A stretch of 64,000 bases of DNA from Microbacterium sp. Au-Mic1 (GCF_021341785.1 NZ_JAJTTF010000009.1:1-64000); one strand, 5' to 3'. Positions 43,380-52,565 are shown, counted from the stretch's first letter. Numbers and translations are program-made. Notes: generated from the letters alone by a model not told the origin.

Positions 43380-45209
43380 TCAGCGCTCGCTGTGCAGCCC
43401 CGCGGCGAGCGCATCCGCCGCACGCACCAGCGAGAGGTGCGAGAACGCCTGCGGAGTGTTCCCGACGTGCCGCCGCCCCACCGGGTCGTACTCCTCGCTC
43501 AGCATGCCGACGTCGTTGCGCAGCGCGCAGAGCCGGTCCATGAGCTCCCGCGCCTCGGCCATGCGCCCGGTGACCGCGTACTGCTCCACGAGCCAGAACG
43601 AGCACGCGAGGAACGCGTGCTCGCCCCCGGGCAGGCCGTCGACGCCGGATCCCGTGCGATACCGGTTCACGAACCCGCCCTGGAGCAGGGTCTGCTCGAT
43701 CCGCTCCACGGTCGCCAGCATCCGGGGATCGTCGGGCTCGCAGTACCCCGTGCGCGGGATGAGCAGCAGCGACGCGTCGACCTCGTCCGTGCCGCGGTGC
43801 TGCACGAAGCGACCGTCGCGCACGCCGTGCTCGTCGATCTCGGCGCGCAGCCGGTCACGCACCTCCCGCCATCGCTCCAGTGGCCCGTGCTCGCCGTCCT
43901 CCTCGATCGCGCGCACCCCGCGGTCGAACGCCGCCCACAGCATGACCCGGGAGTGGGTGAAGAACTGCGGATCCCCGCGGATCTCCCACATGCCGTTGTC
44001 CGGGCGGTCGAGGCGCTCCTCGGCCTGGCGCAGCAGCACTCGCTGCAGTGACCAGGACCGTGCGGATTCCCCGAGGCCCGCCCGCCGCGCCGCGGCGAGC
44101 GTCACCATCACCTCTCCGAAGACATCCGCCTGGAACTGCTCGGCCGCGGCGTTGCCCACCCGCACCGGCGCGGATCCGGCATAGCCCGGCAGGGACCGCA
44201 TCTCCCGCTCGAGCAGATCCCGCTCCCCCGCCAGGCCGTACATGATCTGCAGATCGGCCGGATCCCCGGCGACCGCGCGCAGCAGCCAGTCCCGCCAGGC
44301 GCGCGCCTCGTCCGCGAGACCGTGCGCGAGCAGCGCCTCGAGCGTGAGCGCCGCGTCGCGCAGCCAGACGTAGCGGTAGTCCCAGTTGCGCGTACCGCCG
44401 AAGTCCTCCGGCAACGAGGTCGTCGCCGCGGCCGCGATGCCACCGGTCTCGCGGTTGGTGAGCGCGCGCAGGAGCAGCAGCGAACGCCGCACATCGCCTT
44501 CGTGCGGGCCCTCGTGGGCGATCCCGTCGGCCCACTCCTGCCACCACGCCCTGGTGGCCTGCTCCGCCGCGTCCGCATCGAGCGGAGCGGGGGCGGGCCG
44601 GTACGACGGGAACCACGTGAGCGCCAGATCCACGGTCTCACCCGCGGCGACCTCGACCGTGCCGAGGTGACTGTGCCCGTGCGGCTGCAGCGCGGGACCC
44701 CGCACGACGACGGCATCGGGGCCGGCCGTCGCGGTCAGCTCCGGCGCCTCAGGGCGGCCGGTCTGGCGCACCCACGGGATCGCCCTGGCGTAGTCGAACC
44801 GGAGCCGCAGCTCCTGCACGAAGGTCATCCGCCCGCTGATGCCCGTGATCCTCCGGACGACGTCCGTGCGCTCGACTCCCCGCGATGCGTGCACCCCCTC
44901 GGGCGAACCCGATTCCTTCTCGACCAGGATCGGCATCCACTCGGTCACCTCGACGACGCCGTCGGCGCCCTCCCACCGGGTCACGAGGCAGAAGGTGTCG
45001 CCGTCGTAGCGCCGGGTCGCGGTGGCATCGGGGTCTGCCGGGTGAAGGCTCCAATGCCCCTGCTCGACGCCGCCGAGCAGGGCGCCGAACAGCGACGCGG
45101 AATCCAGCCGCGGTGCGCAGAACCAGTCGATGCTCCCGGCCCGCGACACGAGCGCCGCTGTCCGGCCGTCGCTGAGCAGCGCGTAATCCTCGATCAGAGA
45201 GGTCTCCAC
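43380..45209 (-). CDS. Glycoside hydrolase family 15 protein (glucoamylase/trehalase type)
   Basis: 609 residues. The N-terminal beta-sandwich domain (METSLIEDYALLSDGRTAAL; SIDWFCAPRLDS) and an (alpha/alpha)6 barrel (from about 215) are typical. GGTRNWDYRYVWLRDAALTL (271-290) is the GH15 active-site block with the substrate-binding Trp/Asp. GGFVNRYRTGSGVDGLPGGE and FLACSFWLVEQY follow late. Actinobacterial members of this branch are often trehalases or alpha-glucosidases. The GTG at 45209 is chosen because the domain starts there and a CAGACT box lies seven bases upstream. Confidence 0.88.
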   Translation of the reverse strand: METSLIEDYALLSDGRTAALVSRAGSIDWFCAPRLDSASLFGALLGGVEQGHWSLHPADPDATATRRYDGDTFCLVTRWEGADGVVEVTEWMPILVEKESGSPEGVHASRGVERTDVVRRITGISGRMTFVQELRLRFDYARAIPWVRQTGRPEAPELTATAGPDAVVVRGPALQPHGHSHLGTVEVAAGETVDLALTWFPSYRPAPAPLDADAAEQATRAWWQEWADGIAHEGPHEGDVRRSLLLLRALTNRETGGIAAAATTSLPEDFGGTRNWDYRYVWLRDAALTLEALLAHGLADEARAWRDWLLRAVAGDPADLQIMYGLAGERDLLEREMRSLPGYAGSAPVRVGNAAAEQFQADVFGEVMVTLAAARRAGLGESARSWSLQRVLLRQAEERLDRPDNGMWEIRGDPQFFTHSRVMLWAAFDRGVRAIEEDGEHGPLERWREVRDRLRAEIDEHGVRDGRFVQHRGTDEVDASLLLIPRTGYCEPDDPRMLATVERIEQTLLQGGFVNRYRTGSGVDGLPGGEHAFLACSFWLVEQYAVTGRMAEARELMDRLCALRNDVGMLSEEYDPVGRRHVGNTPQAFSHLSLVRAADALAAGLHSER

Positions 45210-45216
45210 CCTCCGC

Positions 45217-45222
45217 AGTCTG
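45217..45222 (-). promoter_or_regulatory. -10 box CAGACT of a leaderless promoter (GH15 gene)
   Basis: On the minus strand CAGACT ends seven bases before the GTG at 45209. Confidence 0.35.
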
Positions 45223-45314
45223 GCACGGCCCTCATGCTCGGCGCCGGGCGACGCCGGCGATGGGACGGATCCCGCTCCCCGTCGAGGTCGCAGACAGATC
45301 CTGGACGCGGACCG

Positions 45315-45320
45315 TATCGT
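45315..45320 (+). promoter_or_regulatory. -10 box TATCGT of a leaderless promoter (G6PD gene)
   Basis: TATCGT ends six bases before the ATG at 45327. Confidence 0.5.
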
Positions 45321-45326
45321 GGGCGC

Positions 45327-46700
45327 ATGACCACCCCGACGACGCTGCTCATCCTCGGCGCTTCCGGAGACCTCACGTCCCGGCTCCTGCTGCCCGCGAT
45401 CGCCCAGCTGTTGAAACGGCAGCCCGACCGTGCTCTGGTGCTGCGGGGAGCCGGATCCGACGACTGGTCCGATGAGCGCTGGCAGGAGGCGGTGCGCACC
45501 GCGTTCGCCACCGTCGATGCCACCGATCAGCTCCCGCGGATCGCCGGAACGACGTACGTCAAGGCCGACGTCACCGACCGCGATTCGCTCGCCGGGCTCA
45601 TCGCCGGCATCGACGGATCCCTCGTGATCTACTTCGCGCTCCCGCCCGCCGTGGCGGAGGCCGCCTGCGAGAAGCTCGTCGACATCCCGTTGCCCGCAGG
45701 CACGATCCTGGCGTTGGAGAAACCCTTCGGTCACGACGAGCAGAGCGCCGCGGCGCTCAACGCGCTCGCCACCCGGATCGTGCCGGAGAACCAGGTCTTC
45801 CGTGTCGACCACTTCCTCGGCCGCTCCACGATCCTCAACGTCATGGGCGTGCGCTTCGCGAACCGGCTGGTCGAGCCGGTCTGGTCGGCCGATCACGTGC
45901 AGGAGGTGCTGGTGCGCTACGACGAGTCGCTCGCGCTGGAGAACCGTGCCCGCTACTACGACAAGGCCGGCGCGCTGGTCGACATGATCCAGAGCCACCT
46001 CCTGCAGGTGCTCGCCATCCTCGCGATGGAGCAGCCTGCGGATCTGGACGAGATCGATCTGCGCGACGCCATGGCCGCCGCCCTGCGCGCGACCCGGATC
46101 CTCGGCGACGACCCGGTCTCCTCGACCCGTCGCGCCCGCTACACGGCCGGCACGAGCGGCGACCACCCCGTGCCCTCGTACGCGGACGAGCAGGGTGTCG
46201 ATCCTTCCCGCGACACAGAGACGCTCGCCGAGATCACCTGCGAGGTCGACACCGCGCGCTGGGCCGGGGTGCCGTTCACCCTGCGCAGTGGCAAGGCCCT
46301 CGGCGAGCGCTGTGCCGAGATCGTCGTCACGTTCCGGCCGGTGCGGCACATCCCCGGCGGGCTCACGGGAACCCCGGCCGACGGCGGCGTGCTGCGCTTC
46401 TCCCTCGGCCCCGACCGGATCGAGCTCGAGTTGAACGTGAACGGCGGCGACGATCCGTTCGCGCTGCGCCGGGATGTGCTGTCCACCGAGCTCGGCAAGG
46501 GCACGCTGCTGGCCTACACCGAGGTGCTCAGCGAGATCCTCGACGGCGATGTGGCGCTGTCCGTCCGCGGCGACGCGGCCGAACAGTGCTGGCGGATCAT
46601 CCAGCCCGCGCTCGACGCCTGGAAGGCCGGCGCGGTGCCGATGCAGGAGTATCCCGCCGGATCCCGTGGCCCCGCGGACTGGGCGACCACACGGCGCTGA
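45327..46700 (+). CDS. zwf: Glucose-6-phosphate 1-dehydrogenase
   Basis: 457 residues. The Rossmann motif is LILGASGDLTSRLLLPAI (residues 8-25), EKPFG at 131-135, and the substrate motif RVDHFLGR at 159-166 (catalytic Asp-His; many G6PDs have RIDHYLGKE, so this variant suggests an actinobacterial paralogue). It oxidises glucose-6-phosphate to the lactone with NADP+. It is alone, away from the usual opcA/tal/tkt cluster, which also suggests a second copy. It diverges from the GH15 gene, which could supply glucose. Confidence 0.9.
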   Translation: MTTPTTLLILGASGDLTSRLLLPAIAQLLKRQPDRALVLRGAGSDDWSDERWQEAVRTAFATVDATDQLPRIAGTTYVKADVTDRDSLAGLIAGIDGSLVIYFALPPAVAEAACEKLVDIPLPAGTILALEKPFGHDEQSAAALNALATRIVPENQVFRVDHFLGRSTILNVMGVRFANRLVEPVWSADHVQEVLVRYDESLALENRARYYDKAGALVDMIQSHLLQVLAILAMEQPADLDEIDLRDAMAAALRATRILGDDPVSSTRRARYTAGTSGDHPVPSYADEQGVDPSRDTETLAEITCEVDTARWAGVPFTLRSGKALGERCAEIVVTFRPVRHIPGGLTGTPADGGVLRFSLGPDRIELELNVNGGDDPFALRRDVLSTELGKGTLLAYTEVLSEILDGDVALSVRGDAAEQCWRIIQPALDAWKAGAVPMQEYPAGSRGPADWATTRR

Positions 46701-46720
46701 GTCCGCCCTGCCACCACCCC

Positions 46721-46790
46721 GTTCGGGGCGCATCCCGTGCGTTCGGGGCACGTCCCACCGCCTGATCCCGGCGGGACGCGCCCCGAAACG
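46721..46790. repeat. GTTCGGGGC direct and inverted repeats
   Basis: GTTCGGGGCGCATCCC (46721) and GTTCGGGGCACGTCCC (46741) are direct copies; GGCGGGACGCGCCCCGAAAC (46770-46789) is the inverted partner of the second. Another iterated palindrome, between G6PD and the broken MFS gene. The rest of the 244-base gap shows nothing. Confidence 0.65.
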
Positions 46791-46932
46791 ATCCATCACA
46801 CCCCGAGATCGGCGCAGCCGCGCCGCGTCTTCCCACCCGGGCATCGGCGCTGAATCAGACGGATCCACTCCTCTCCTCCGCGTCGGATGACGGATCCCGG
46901 GCATCAGCCCATCGGATCCGCACGAGGACCCC

Positions 46933-46938
46933 TACGAT
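46933..46938 (+). promoter_or_regulatory. -10 box TACGAT of a leaderless promoter (broken MFS gene)
   Basis: TACGAT ends six bases before the ATG at 46945. Confidence 0.5.
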
Positions 46939-46944
46939 CGGCCC

Positions 46945-48271
46945 ATGACCGCGCTCCCCCGCCGCGTCAGGGTTGCCTACGCCCTGGGCGGCATCGCCTC
47001 GGGCACCTACGGCACCGTGCCGGGCCTGATCCTGATGCCGTTCCTCACCGACCTGCTCGGCGTGCAGGCGGCGCTCGCCGGCATTATCGTGTTCGCCCCG
47101 AAGGCGTGGGACTTCTTCCTCAATCCGATCGCCGGCCGCATCAGCGACCGTTCGCGCAACGCCCGCGACCGGCGTCGACCGTTCATCCTGCGGGCCGGGA
47201 TCCTGCTCGCCCTGGCGTTCGCGGCGATGTTCTTCGGCCCCACGGCCCCTCCGGTCGCGGCGGCGCTGTGGGTGCTCGTCGCGTTCCTCGCCTCGGCCAC
47301 CGTGTACGCGTTCTTCCAGGTGCCGTATCTGGCGATGTCGGCCGAGATCACCGACGACTACACCGAGCGCACCCGGATGATCAGCTGGCGCGTGATCGTG
47401 TTCACCCTGGCGATCCTCGTCTCAGGCGCGGCGGCACCCGCGCTGGTGGAGGCCTTCGGCGGCGTGACCGGGTACCGGATCATGGCGGTCGCCATGGCCG
47501 CGCTCACCCTCGTCGGCACGGCGGGCGTGTGGTTCGGCACTAGATCGATTCCGCTCACCCGCGGCGAGGAGGCCGAGGGGCGGCTGTTCTCGCAGCTCGC
47601 GATCGTGCTCCGGGATGCCGACGCGGATGCTGATCGTCGCGTTCGTGCTGCAGGCCGTCGCGATCGGCATGGTGCTCGGCGGCGTCGTGTACGTCGCCCG
47701 GCACGTCGTGCACGACCCCGCGATCGCGACCTACAGCTTCGTCTGCTTCGTCGCACCGGCGATCGTTCTCACCCCGATGTGGAGCCGGCTCGGCTCCCGC
47801 CTCGGCAAGAGACGCGGCTTCGCGGTGGCGACGACCACCATGGCGGTCGGCCTGGTCGCGCTGCTCGCGGCCCGCACCGGGGAGGCCGTGCCACTGCTCG
47901 CAGCGTCGGGCATCGTCGGCATCGGCTACGCCGGGGCGCAGCTGTTCCCGCTGGCGATGCTGCCCGACCTCGCCGCGGAGGACGCCCGCCGCAACGGCAG
48001 CAACCGGATCGGGATGATCTCCGGCGTCTGGTCCGGGTTCGAGCTGCTGGGCTACGCACTGGGTCCGGCGCTGCTGGGGCTCGTGCTGACGCTCGGCGGC
48101 TACCGGGCGTCGACCGGCGACTCGACGCCGCAGCCCGACAGCGCGCAGTGGGCGATCGTGCTCGGCGTCTCGCTCGTGCCGGCCGCGCTGTGCCTGGTCA
48201 GCCTGATCCCGCTCTCGAAGTACCGCCTCGACGACCGGCTGCGCGCCGCCGCGGATTCGGCCGCCCGCTGA
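46945..48271 (+). pseudogene. GPH-type (MelB-like) sugar:cation symporter, frameshifted
   Basis: The two halves of one 12-helix transporter lie in different frames. The first runs from MTALPRRVRVAYALGG to about LFSQLAIVLRDAD (47625). The second continues as MLIVAFVLQAVAIGM to SKYRLDDRLRAAAD (stop at 48271). The GPH signature GRISDRSRNARDRRRPFI is in the first half. The shift lies near 47622-47626 in GACGCGGATG; loss of two bases from GCGCGG (or gain of one G) would explain it. Either a recent mutation or a sequencing error; the two halves are otherwise intact. Confidence 0.85.
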
Positions 48272-48279
48272 CGCCGCAC

Positions 48280-48500
48280 AGCCTTCGCTGGCCGTCAGGG
48301 GATCCGGGATGCGCCGCGCCGTTCGCTGGGCCGTCAGGGGAGCCGCGCTCCGCCGCGCCCTTCGCTGCCCCGTCACAGGATCCGCCCGCCCGCCGCCGCG
48401 CCGCACCGGATCCGTCCCGAATCGCCGATCATGTCCCGAATCGCCGCCAAAGACAGGCGAATCGTCGGCGGAACGGGACACCGTCGGGAGAACGGGACCA
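48280..48500. repeat. Three ~36-bp tandem units and a GTCCCGAATCGCC palindrome
   Basis: Units of the form CTTCGCTG(G)CCGTCAGGGGATCCG begin at about 48290, 48328 and 48367, each followed by a CGCCGCGCC-type spacer. Then TGTCCCGAATCGCCGCC (48434) is answered by GGCGGAACGGGACA (about 48466). It lies between convergent genes; no coding potential seen. Confidence 0.65.
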
Positions 48501-48530
48501 GGCGCGGGCGAGCGCGGACGGCCGGATCCG

Positions 48531-49529
48531 TCACCAGCGCGGCGGGATCCGCGCGATCGACCGACCCGTCGCATCCAACTCGTGCCCGTTGCGCTTGACC
48601 GAGCGCAGCACCGTCCAACGGTCGACGATCTCGACGTCGGCGCCCCACGCCCGCTCGATCGCGGGAAGCGCCGTGAGCGATCGCGCCCGCACGCACGCGA
48701 ACAGCGGCGCCGGCCCCACGGCGGTCCCCGCGCGGTGCACCTCGGGCAGCCGTGCCGCACGGGTCGAGGCCGCCTCGGGATCGGTGGCGCGCGCCCAGAG
48801 CACCGCACCACGTCGATATCCCGCCGCCGGCATCGCGAGGTCGCAGCCGAACCGCAGGAGCCCGGCGGTGGTCGCCCGCTCGACCGCGCGCCGCGCCGTC
48901 GCCTCGGAGACGCCCAGGCGAGCGCCGAGCACGGCCGACGGCATGCGCGGATCCTCATCCAGCACGTCCGCGATCTCGGCCACGGTCTGCGGCTTCGGCG
49001 GCCGGACAGCATCGGCGGAAGGCCTGCTCCTGGCCTCGCGCGGCGGGCGCAGGATGCGCTGCTGCGCGGCCGAGAGCACCGGCAACCGCCATGAGGAGTC
49101 CTCAGCCGAGACACTGGCGGCGACGTCCATCCGCAGGACCGTCGCCTCCGCCTCCAGGGCGCGCACGCGCTCCCCCAGTTGCGGAAGCCCTTCCGACGCC
49201 GCGACGAGCAGCAGCAGACCCGCCGAGGTCTCGTCGACGCCCAGCACCCACGGCCGCCGCACCGCCGCGGCCCGCGCGTCGTCCGCGAGCCCGGGGTGCA
49301 GCAGCACGAGTGCCAGGTCGGTGGACGACGCCCAGCGCTCCGCCGTGGGCCACGCGGTCAGCCAGGCAAGCCCGTCGTCGCGCAGCGCGTTCCAGTGCCG
49401 CACCACGGTGGCGGCGTCCACCCCGATCGCCGTCGCGATCCGCGTCCAGGGCGCCCGGGCGTCGAGCTGGAGTGCGTGGATCAGGGCGAGATCGATCTCG
49501 TCCAGCGCACGCGGATCCGTCGGTTCCAT
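48531..49529 (-). CDS. Lrp/AsnC-family regulator with two DNA-binding regions
   Basis: 332 residues, about twice a normal Lrp. An N-terminal AsnC-type helix-turn-helix (LDEIDLALIHALQLDARAPW, ATVVRHWNALRDDG) and a ligand-type domain are followed by a second HTH (TVAEIADVLDEDPRMP, LGVSEATARRAVERATTAGLL) and a second RAM-like domain (GTAVGPAPLFACVRA). The duplicated Lrp architecture is typical of actinobacterial regulators of amino-acid or peptide use. It diverges from the peptidase-lipase pair, which it may control. Confidence 0.85.
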   Translation of the reverse strand: MEPTDPRALDEIDLALIHALQLDARAPWTRIATAIGVDAATVVRHWNALRDDGLAWLTAWPTAERWASSTDLALVLLHPGLADDARAAAVRRPWVLGVDETSAGLLLLVAASEGLPQLGERVRALEAEATVLRMDVAASVSAEDSSWRLPVLSAAQQRILRPPREARSRPSADAVRPPKPQTVAEIADVLDEDPRMPSAVLGARLGVSEATARRAVERATTAGLLRFGCDLAMPAAGYRRGAVLWARATDPEAASTRAARLPEVHRAGTAVGPAPLFACVRARSLTALPAIERAWGADVEIVDRWTVLRSVKRNGHELDATGRSIARIPPRW

Positions 49530-49536
49530 GTGACGA

Positions 49537-49542
49537 AGACTA
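49537..49542 (-). promoter_or_regulatory. -10 box TAGTCT of a leaderless promoter (Lrp-type gene)
   Basis: On the minus strand TAGTCT ends seven bases before the ATG at 49529. Confidence 0.5.
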
Positions 49543-49579
49543 TGCACGAGAACCTCAAGAATGAAGGTTTCGTGTCAAA

Positions 49580-49604
49580 GGAATCCGGATTCGTATCGGA
49601 ATCC
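49580..49604 (+). promoter_or_regulatory. GAATCCGGATTC palindrome, candidate Lrp-type operator
   Basis: GAATCCGGATTC (49581-49592) is a perfect 12-bp palindrome and GGAATCC recurs at 49598-49604, covering the expected -35 area of the peptidase promoter and upstream of the Lrp promoter. It is placed to act on both divergent genes. Confidence 0.5.
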
Positions 49605-49610
49605 TACGCT
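49605..49610 (+). promoter_or_regulatory. -10 box TACGCT of a leaderless promoter (peptidase gene)
   Basis: TACGCT ends six bases before the ATG at 49617. Confidence 0.55.
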
Positions 49611-49616
49611 CGCCTC

Positions 49617-51131
49617 ATGAGCGTGACGGCGGATCGGATCCTGGCCACCATCGAGGATCTCGTCGCGCTCGCCCCGCGCGCCACGGGGACGCCCGGGGGC
49701 GCCGCCGCCGCAGCGTACGTCGAGGACCGGTTCGCCCGCGCAGGGCTGGAGACCGAGGTCCTCGAGGTGCCGTCCTTCGCCTGGCAGGCGACCGAGTGCC
49801 GCATCACGACCGGGGCCGACGGGGCGGACGAGGTCGAGATCCCGAGCTCGCCGATCCTGCACTCCGCACTCCCCGCCCACGACTGGACGGGCGAGGTGCG
49901 GCACCTCGTCGACGCCCCGGTCGTCGACATCGGATCCGACCGCGTGCGCCGGCACGACGTGCGCGGCGCGATCGTGCTGTTCGACCTCACCTTCGACATG
50001 ACGCTCGCGCACACGCTGCCCCTCACGCTGTTCCTGCACGATCCCGGTCGACGCGTGCTGCGCCGCGATGTGCTGCGCAGCCGCAACCCGTACGTCACCT
50101 CGCTCGCCCGCACCATGCGCGACGCCGCCGCGGCGGGCGCCGTCGGTGTGATCGGCGTGCTGCGGGACTACCCCGACTCGCTCGGCTACCACAACGAGTA
50201 CTACCGGCGGACGCTCTTCCGCCTGCCCGGCGCCTGGGTGACGCGCACCGGCGGAGCCCGGCTGCGGGCGCGACTGCGCCGTTCTCCGCGCGCAACGCTC
50301 ACCCTCGGGGTCGCGCGCGAGGAGGTCGTCTCGCGCACGGTGATCGGGGTGCTCCCCGGGCGCGAGGACACCGCGCCGGGTCCCACGCGGGCCACCTCTC
50401 ACAAGGCGCCGACCGGATCCGCTCGCCTCGGAGATGCCCGGCGCGGTGACGCGATCATGATCCAGTCGCACCACGACTCGGTCGGGGCGGGCGCGGTCGA
50501 GGACGCCTCGGGGGCCGCCGAGGTGATCGCCCTCGCGGAGCACTACGCCGCCGAGGCGGCCGCCGGCCGGCGCCCCGCGAAGACCCTGCTGTTCACCACC
50601 TTCGACACGCACTTCACCGGCTACCAGGCGCACCGCGAGTTCGCCCGCAGGCACATGCTGTCACGGGATGCACCCTGGCGGATCGTGCTGAACACCACGA
50701 TCGAGCACATCGGCCTGCGCGCCGTCGAGGGGGCGGACGGCGGCTTCGCGAACACGGGCGAGACCGAGCCGCGTGGCATCTTCCTCAACGTCAACCCCGC
50801 GTTCACCGCGCGGATCGCCGGGCTGATCCGCCGCCACCGCATGCACGCCACCAGCATCCTCGGCGCGAGCCTGCTCGAGTTCTTCGCCGGCGGGATCCCC
50901 ACCGACGCATCGTTCACCTTCGTCTCCGGCGTGCCGACCGTGAGCCTCATCTCCGGCCCGCTGTACCTCTACGACGACGCTGACACGATCGAGCGGATCG
51001 ACGTCGCGCAGCTCGAGCCGGTCGCCCGCTTCTTCATCGACGTCGTGAACGACGCCGATGGGCGCCGCGGATCCCTGCTCGGCACCATGCCGGCAGGCCT
51101 GCGCCGGCTCCTGCCCCGGGGGCGCTGGTGA
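49617..51131 (+). CDS. M28-like metallopeptidase
   Basis: 504 residues without signal peptide. The N-terminal half contains a PA-like insertion (RRHDVRGAIVLFDLTFD). The peptidase core shows MIQSHHDSVGAGAVEDASGAAEVIALAEHY in pieces, which matches the M28 HxD...DxSG block, then LFTTFDTHFTGYQAH and TTIEHIGLRA with further candidate zinc ligands. Substrate unknown. The start is set by the -10 box. Its stop overlaps the GTG of the lipase-type gene. Confidence 0.75.
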   Translation: MSVTADRILATIEDLVALAPRATGTPGGAAAAAYVEDRFARAGLETEVLEVPSFAWQATECRITTGADGADEVEIPSSPILHSALPAHDWTGEVRHLVDAPVVDIGSDRVRRHDVRGAIVLFDLTFDMTLAHTLPLTLFLHDPGRRVLRRDVLRSRNPYVTSLARTMRDAAAAGAVGVIGVLRDYPDSLGYHNEYYRRTLFRLPGAWVTRTGGARLRARLRRSPRATLTLGVAREEVVSRTVIGVLPGREDTAPGPTRATSHKAPTGSARLGDARRGDAIMIQSHHDSVGAGAVEDASGAAEVIALAEHYAAEAAAGRRPAKTLLFTTFDTHFTGYQAHREFARRHMLSRDAPWRIVLNTTIEHIGLRAVEGADGGFANTGETEPRGIFLNVNPAFTARIAGLIRRHRMHATSILGASLLEFFAGGIPTDASFTFVSGVPTVSLISGPLYLYDDADTIERIDVAQLEPVARFFIDVVNDADGRRGSLLGTMPAGLRRLLPRGRW

Positions 51132-52285
51132 ACGGACGCTCGGGAGCCGACGACGCCGGGCCGGACGCGACCGGCGGGACCAGGCCGGACGCCGGGTCGG
51201 GGGCGATGGGTGGGCCCGGGCCGGACGCGATGGGTGGGCCCGGATCCGGGATCCGTCACGGCTCCACCCGGATCGTGACCTTCGCGGGCGAGAACGCTCC
51301 GGAGACCGGGATCCTGCACCTCCCGCACACCGCTCCCCCGGCCGGCGGCTACCCGGTCGTCGCCTTCGGGCACATGACCACCGGCGGATCCCCGCGCTCG
51401 GCCCCCAGCCTCGGCCACCCCGGCCACCCCGAGTGGCGGCGGATGTCGCAGGGCGACGCGCTGTGCGACCTGCTGCTGCAGCGCGGGATCGCGGTGCTGC
51501 GCCCCGACTACCCCGGCATCGGCGGCGACGGCGTGCACCCCTATCTGCTCGGGCGCCCGCTCGGAGGCTCACTGCGGGCCGTGGTGCGCGCACGCCGCAC
51601 CCTCGACGAGCGTCTCGGCGACGACTGGGTCGCGGCCGGGCACTCCGAGGGCGCGGTCGCCGCGCTGTTCGCCGGGGTCTCGGCCGAGCCCGACGACACG
51701 AGCCGTCTGCGCGGGGTCGCGGCCGTGACGCCGGTCACCCGAATGGACCTCAGCATCCGCTGGTCGCTCGGCATGCCCGGCGCGCTGCCCGGAACGGGCG
51801 TCGTCTCGGCGCTCATCGGGCTCATGCTGCGCGGCGCGGCCACCGCCGACGCCGCCCTCGCGGAGCTCATCGCCGGCGAAGGCCTGAGCGCCGCCGCGCA
51901 CGCGAGGTGGCGCGACCTCGACCGCCTGTGCCTCACCGAGCTCGCCGCCTCCGACTCGTGGGGAGGCATCGCGCCGGGCCGCATCGGAGGGCGGAGCGGA
52001 TCCGCCCTGTTCGCCCGTCTGTACGCGTCGTTCCGGGAGAACGAGGTCGCCGCACTCACCGGGTTCCGCACGCCGGTGCGCATCGATGCGGCACGGTTCG
52101 ACGAGGTCGCCCCGGCACCGCTCAGCGCCCGCCTGCTGCGCGCCTACCGTCGGGCGGGTGTCGACCTGACCTCCCGCTGGTGGCCGTCGCACCACTCCGG
52201 AACGATGGGCGCCCGGCACGCGCCGCCGGAGGTCGCGGCGTGGATCGCGGATCGCTTCGACCGCTCGCCCTCGCGCTGGCGCTGA
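51128..52285 (+). CDS. Alpha/beta hydrolase, secretory-lipase-like
   Basis: 385 residues. An N-terminal Gly/Pro/Asp-rich stretch with repeated GGPGPDAMGGPG (residues 16-40) precedes the hydrolase domain. The oxyanion region is VVAFGHMTTGG (about 79-89), then LRPDYPGIGGDGVHPYL. The nucleophile elbow is AAGHSEGA (Ser about 175), and the His is probably in WPSHHSGTM. This resembles the LIP/secretory lipase family, although no signal peptide is visible. It is coupled to the M28-like peptidase by a 4-bp overlap. Confidence 0.8.
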   Translation: MNGRSGADDAGPDATGGTRPDAGSGAMGGPGPDAMGGPGSGIRHGSTRIVTFAGENAPETGILHLPHTAPPAGGYPVVAFGHMTTGGSPRSAPSLGHPGHPEWRRMSQGDALCDLLLQRGIAVLRPDYPGIGGDGVHPYLLGRPLGGSLRAVVRARRTLDERLGDDWVAAGHSEGAVAALFAGVSAEPDDTSRLRGVAAVTPVTRMDLSIRWSLGMPGALPGTGVVSALIGLMLRGAATADAALAELIAGEGLSAAAHARWRDLDRLCLTELAASDSWGGIAPGRIGGRSGSALFARLYASFRENEVAALTGFRTPVRIDAARFDEVAPAPLSARLLRAYRRAGVDLTSRWWPSHHSGTMGARHAPPEVAAWIADRFDRSPSRWR

Positions 52286-52543
52286 CCGGGGTTCGCTGGT
52301 CCCGTGTCACCCTCCCGGGTCGTTGACCGGGGTTCGCTGGTCGCGAGTCGCCCTCCCGGGCCGTTGACCGGGGTTCGCTGGTCCCGTGTCGCCCCTTGGC
52401 GCCCCACGAAGGGGCGATAAGGGACCAGCGAACACCACGAAAGGGCACCACGGGACCAGCGAACCCCACGAAAGGGCACCACGGGACCAGCGAACCCCAC
52501 GAAAGGGCGCACGGGACAAGGGAACCCGCCGAGGGGCACCACC
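52283..52543. repeat. Iterated palindrome: three forward and four inverted units
   Basis: The unit GACCGGGGTTCGCTGGTCCC starts at about 52283, 52325 and 52367 (41-42-bp period, with GTGTCGCCCTCCCGGG). Its complement GGGACCAGCGAAC(C/A)CCACG starts at about 52421, 52452 and 52483, with a degenerate fourth at 52514 (31-bp period, with AAAGGGCACCAC). The centre, CGCCCCTTGGCGCCCCACGA followed by AGGGGCG, is itself a hairpin. It fills the 280-base gap between convergent lipase and deaminase genes. Confidence 0.85.
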
Positions 52544-52565
52544 CGGCCAGCGCAGCGAGCCTGCC

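Noticed and set aside
47600..47640. Programmed frameshift in the transporter gene
   Set aside because: No slippery heptamer or downstream structure typical of recoding; MFS transporters are not known to use it.
52283..52543. CRISPR array
   Set aside because: Units are in both orientations and the spacers are themselves repeated; no cas genes nearby.
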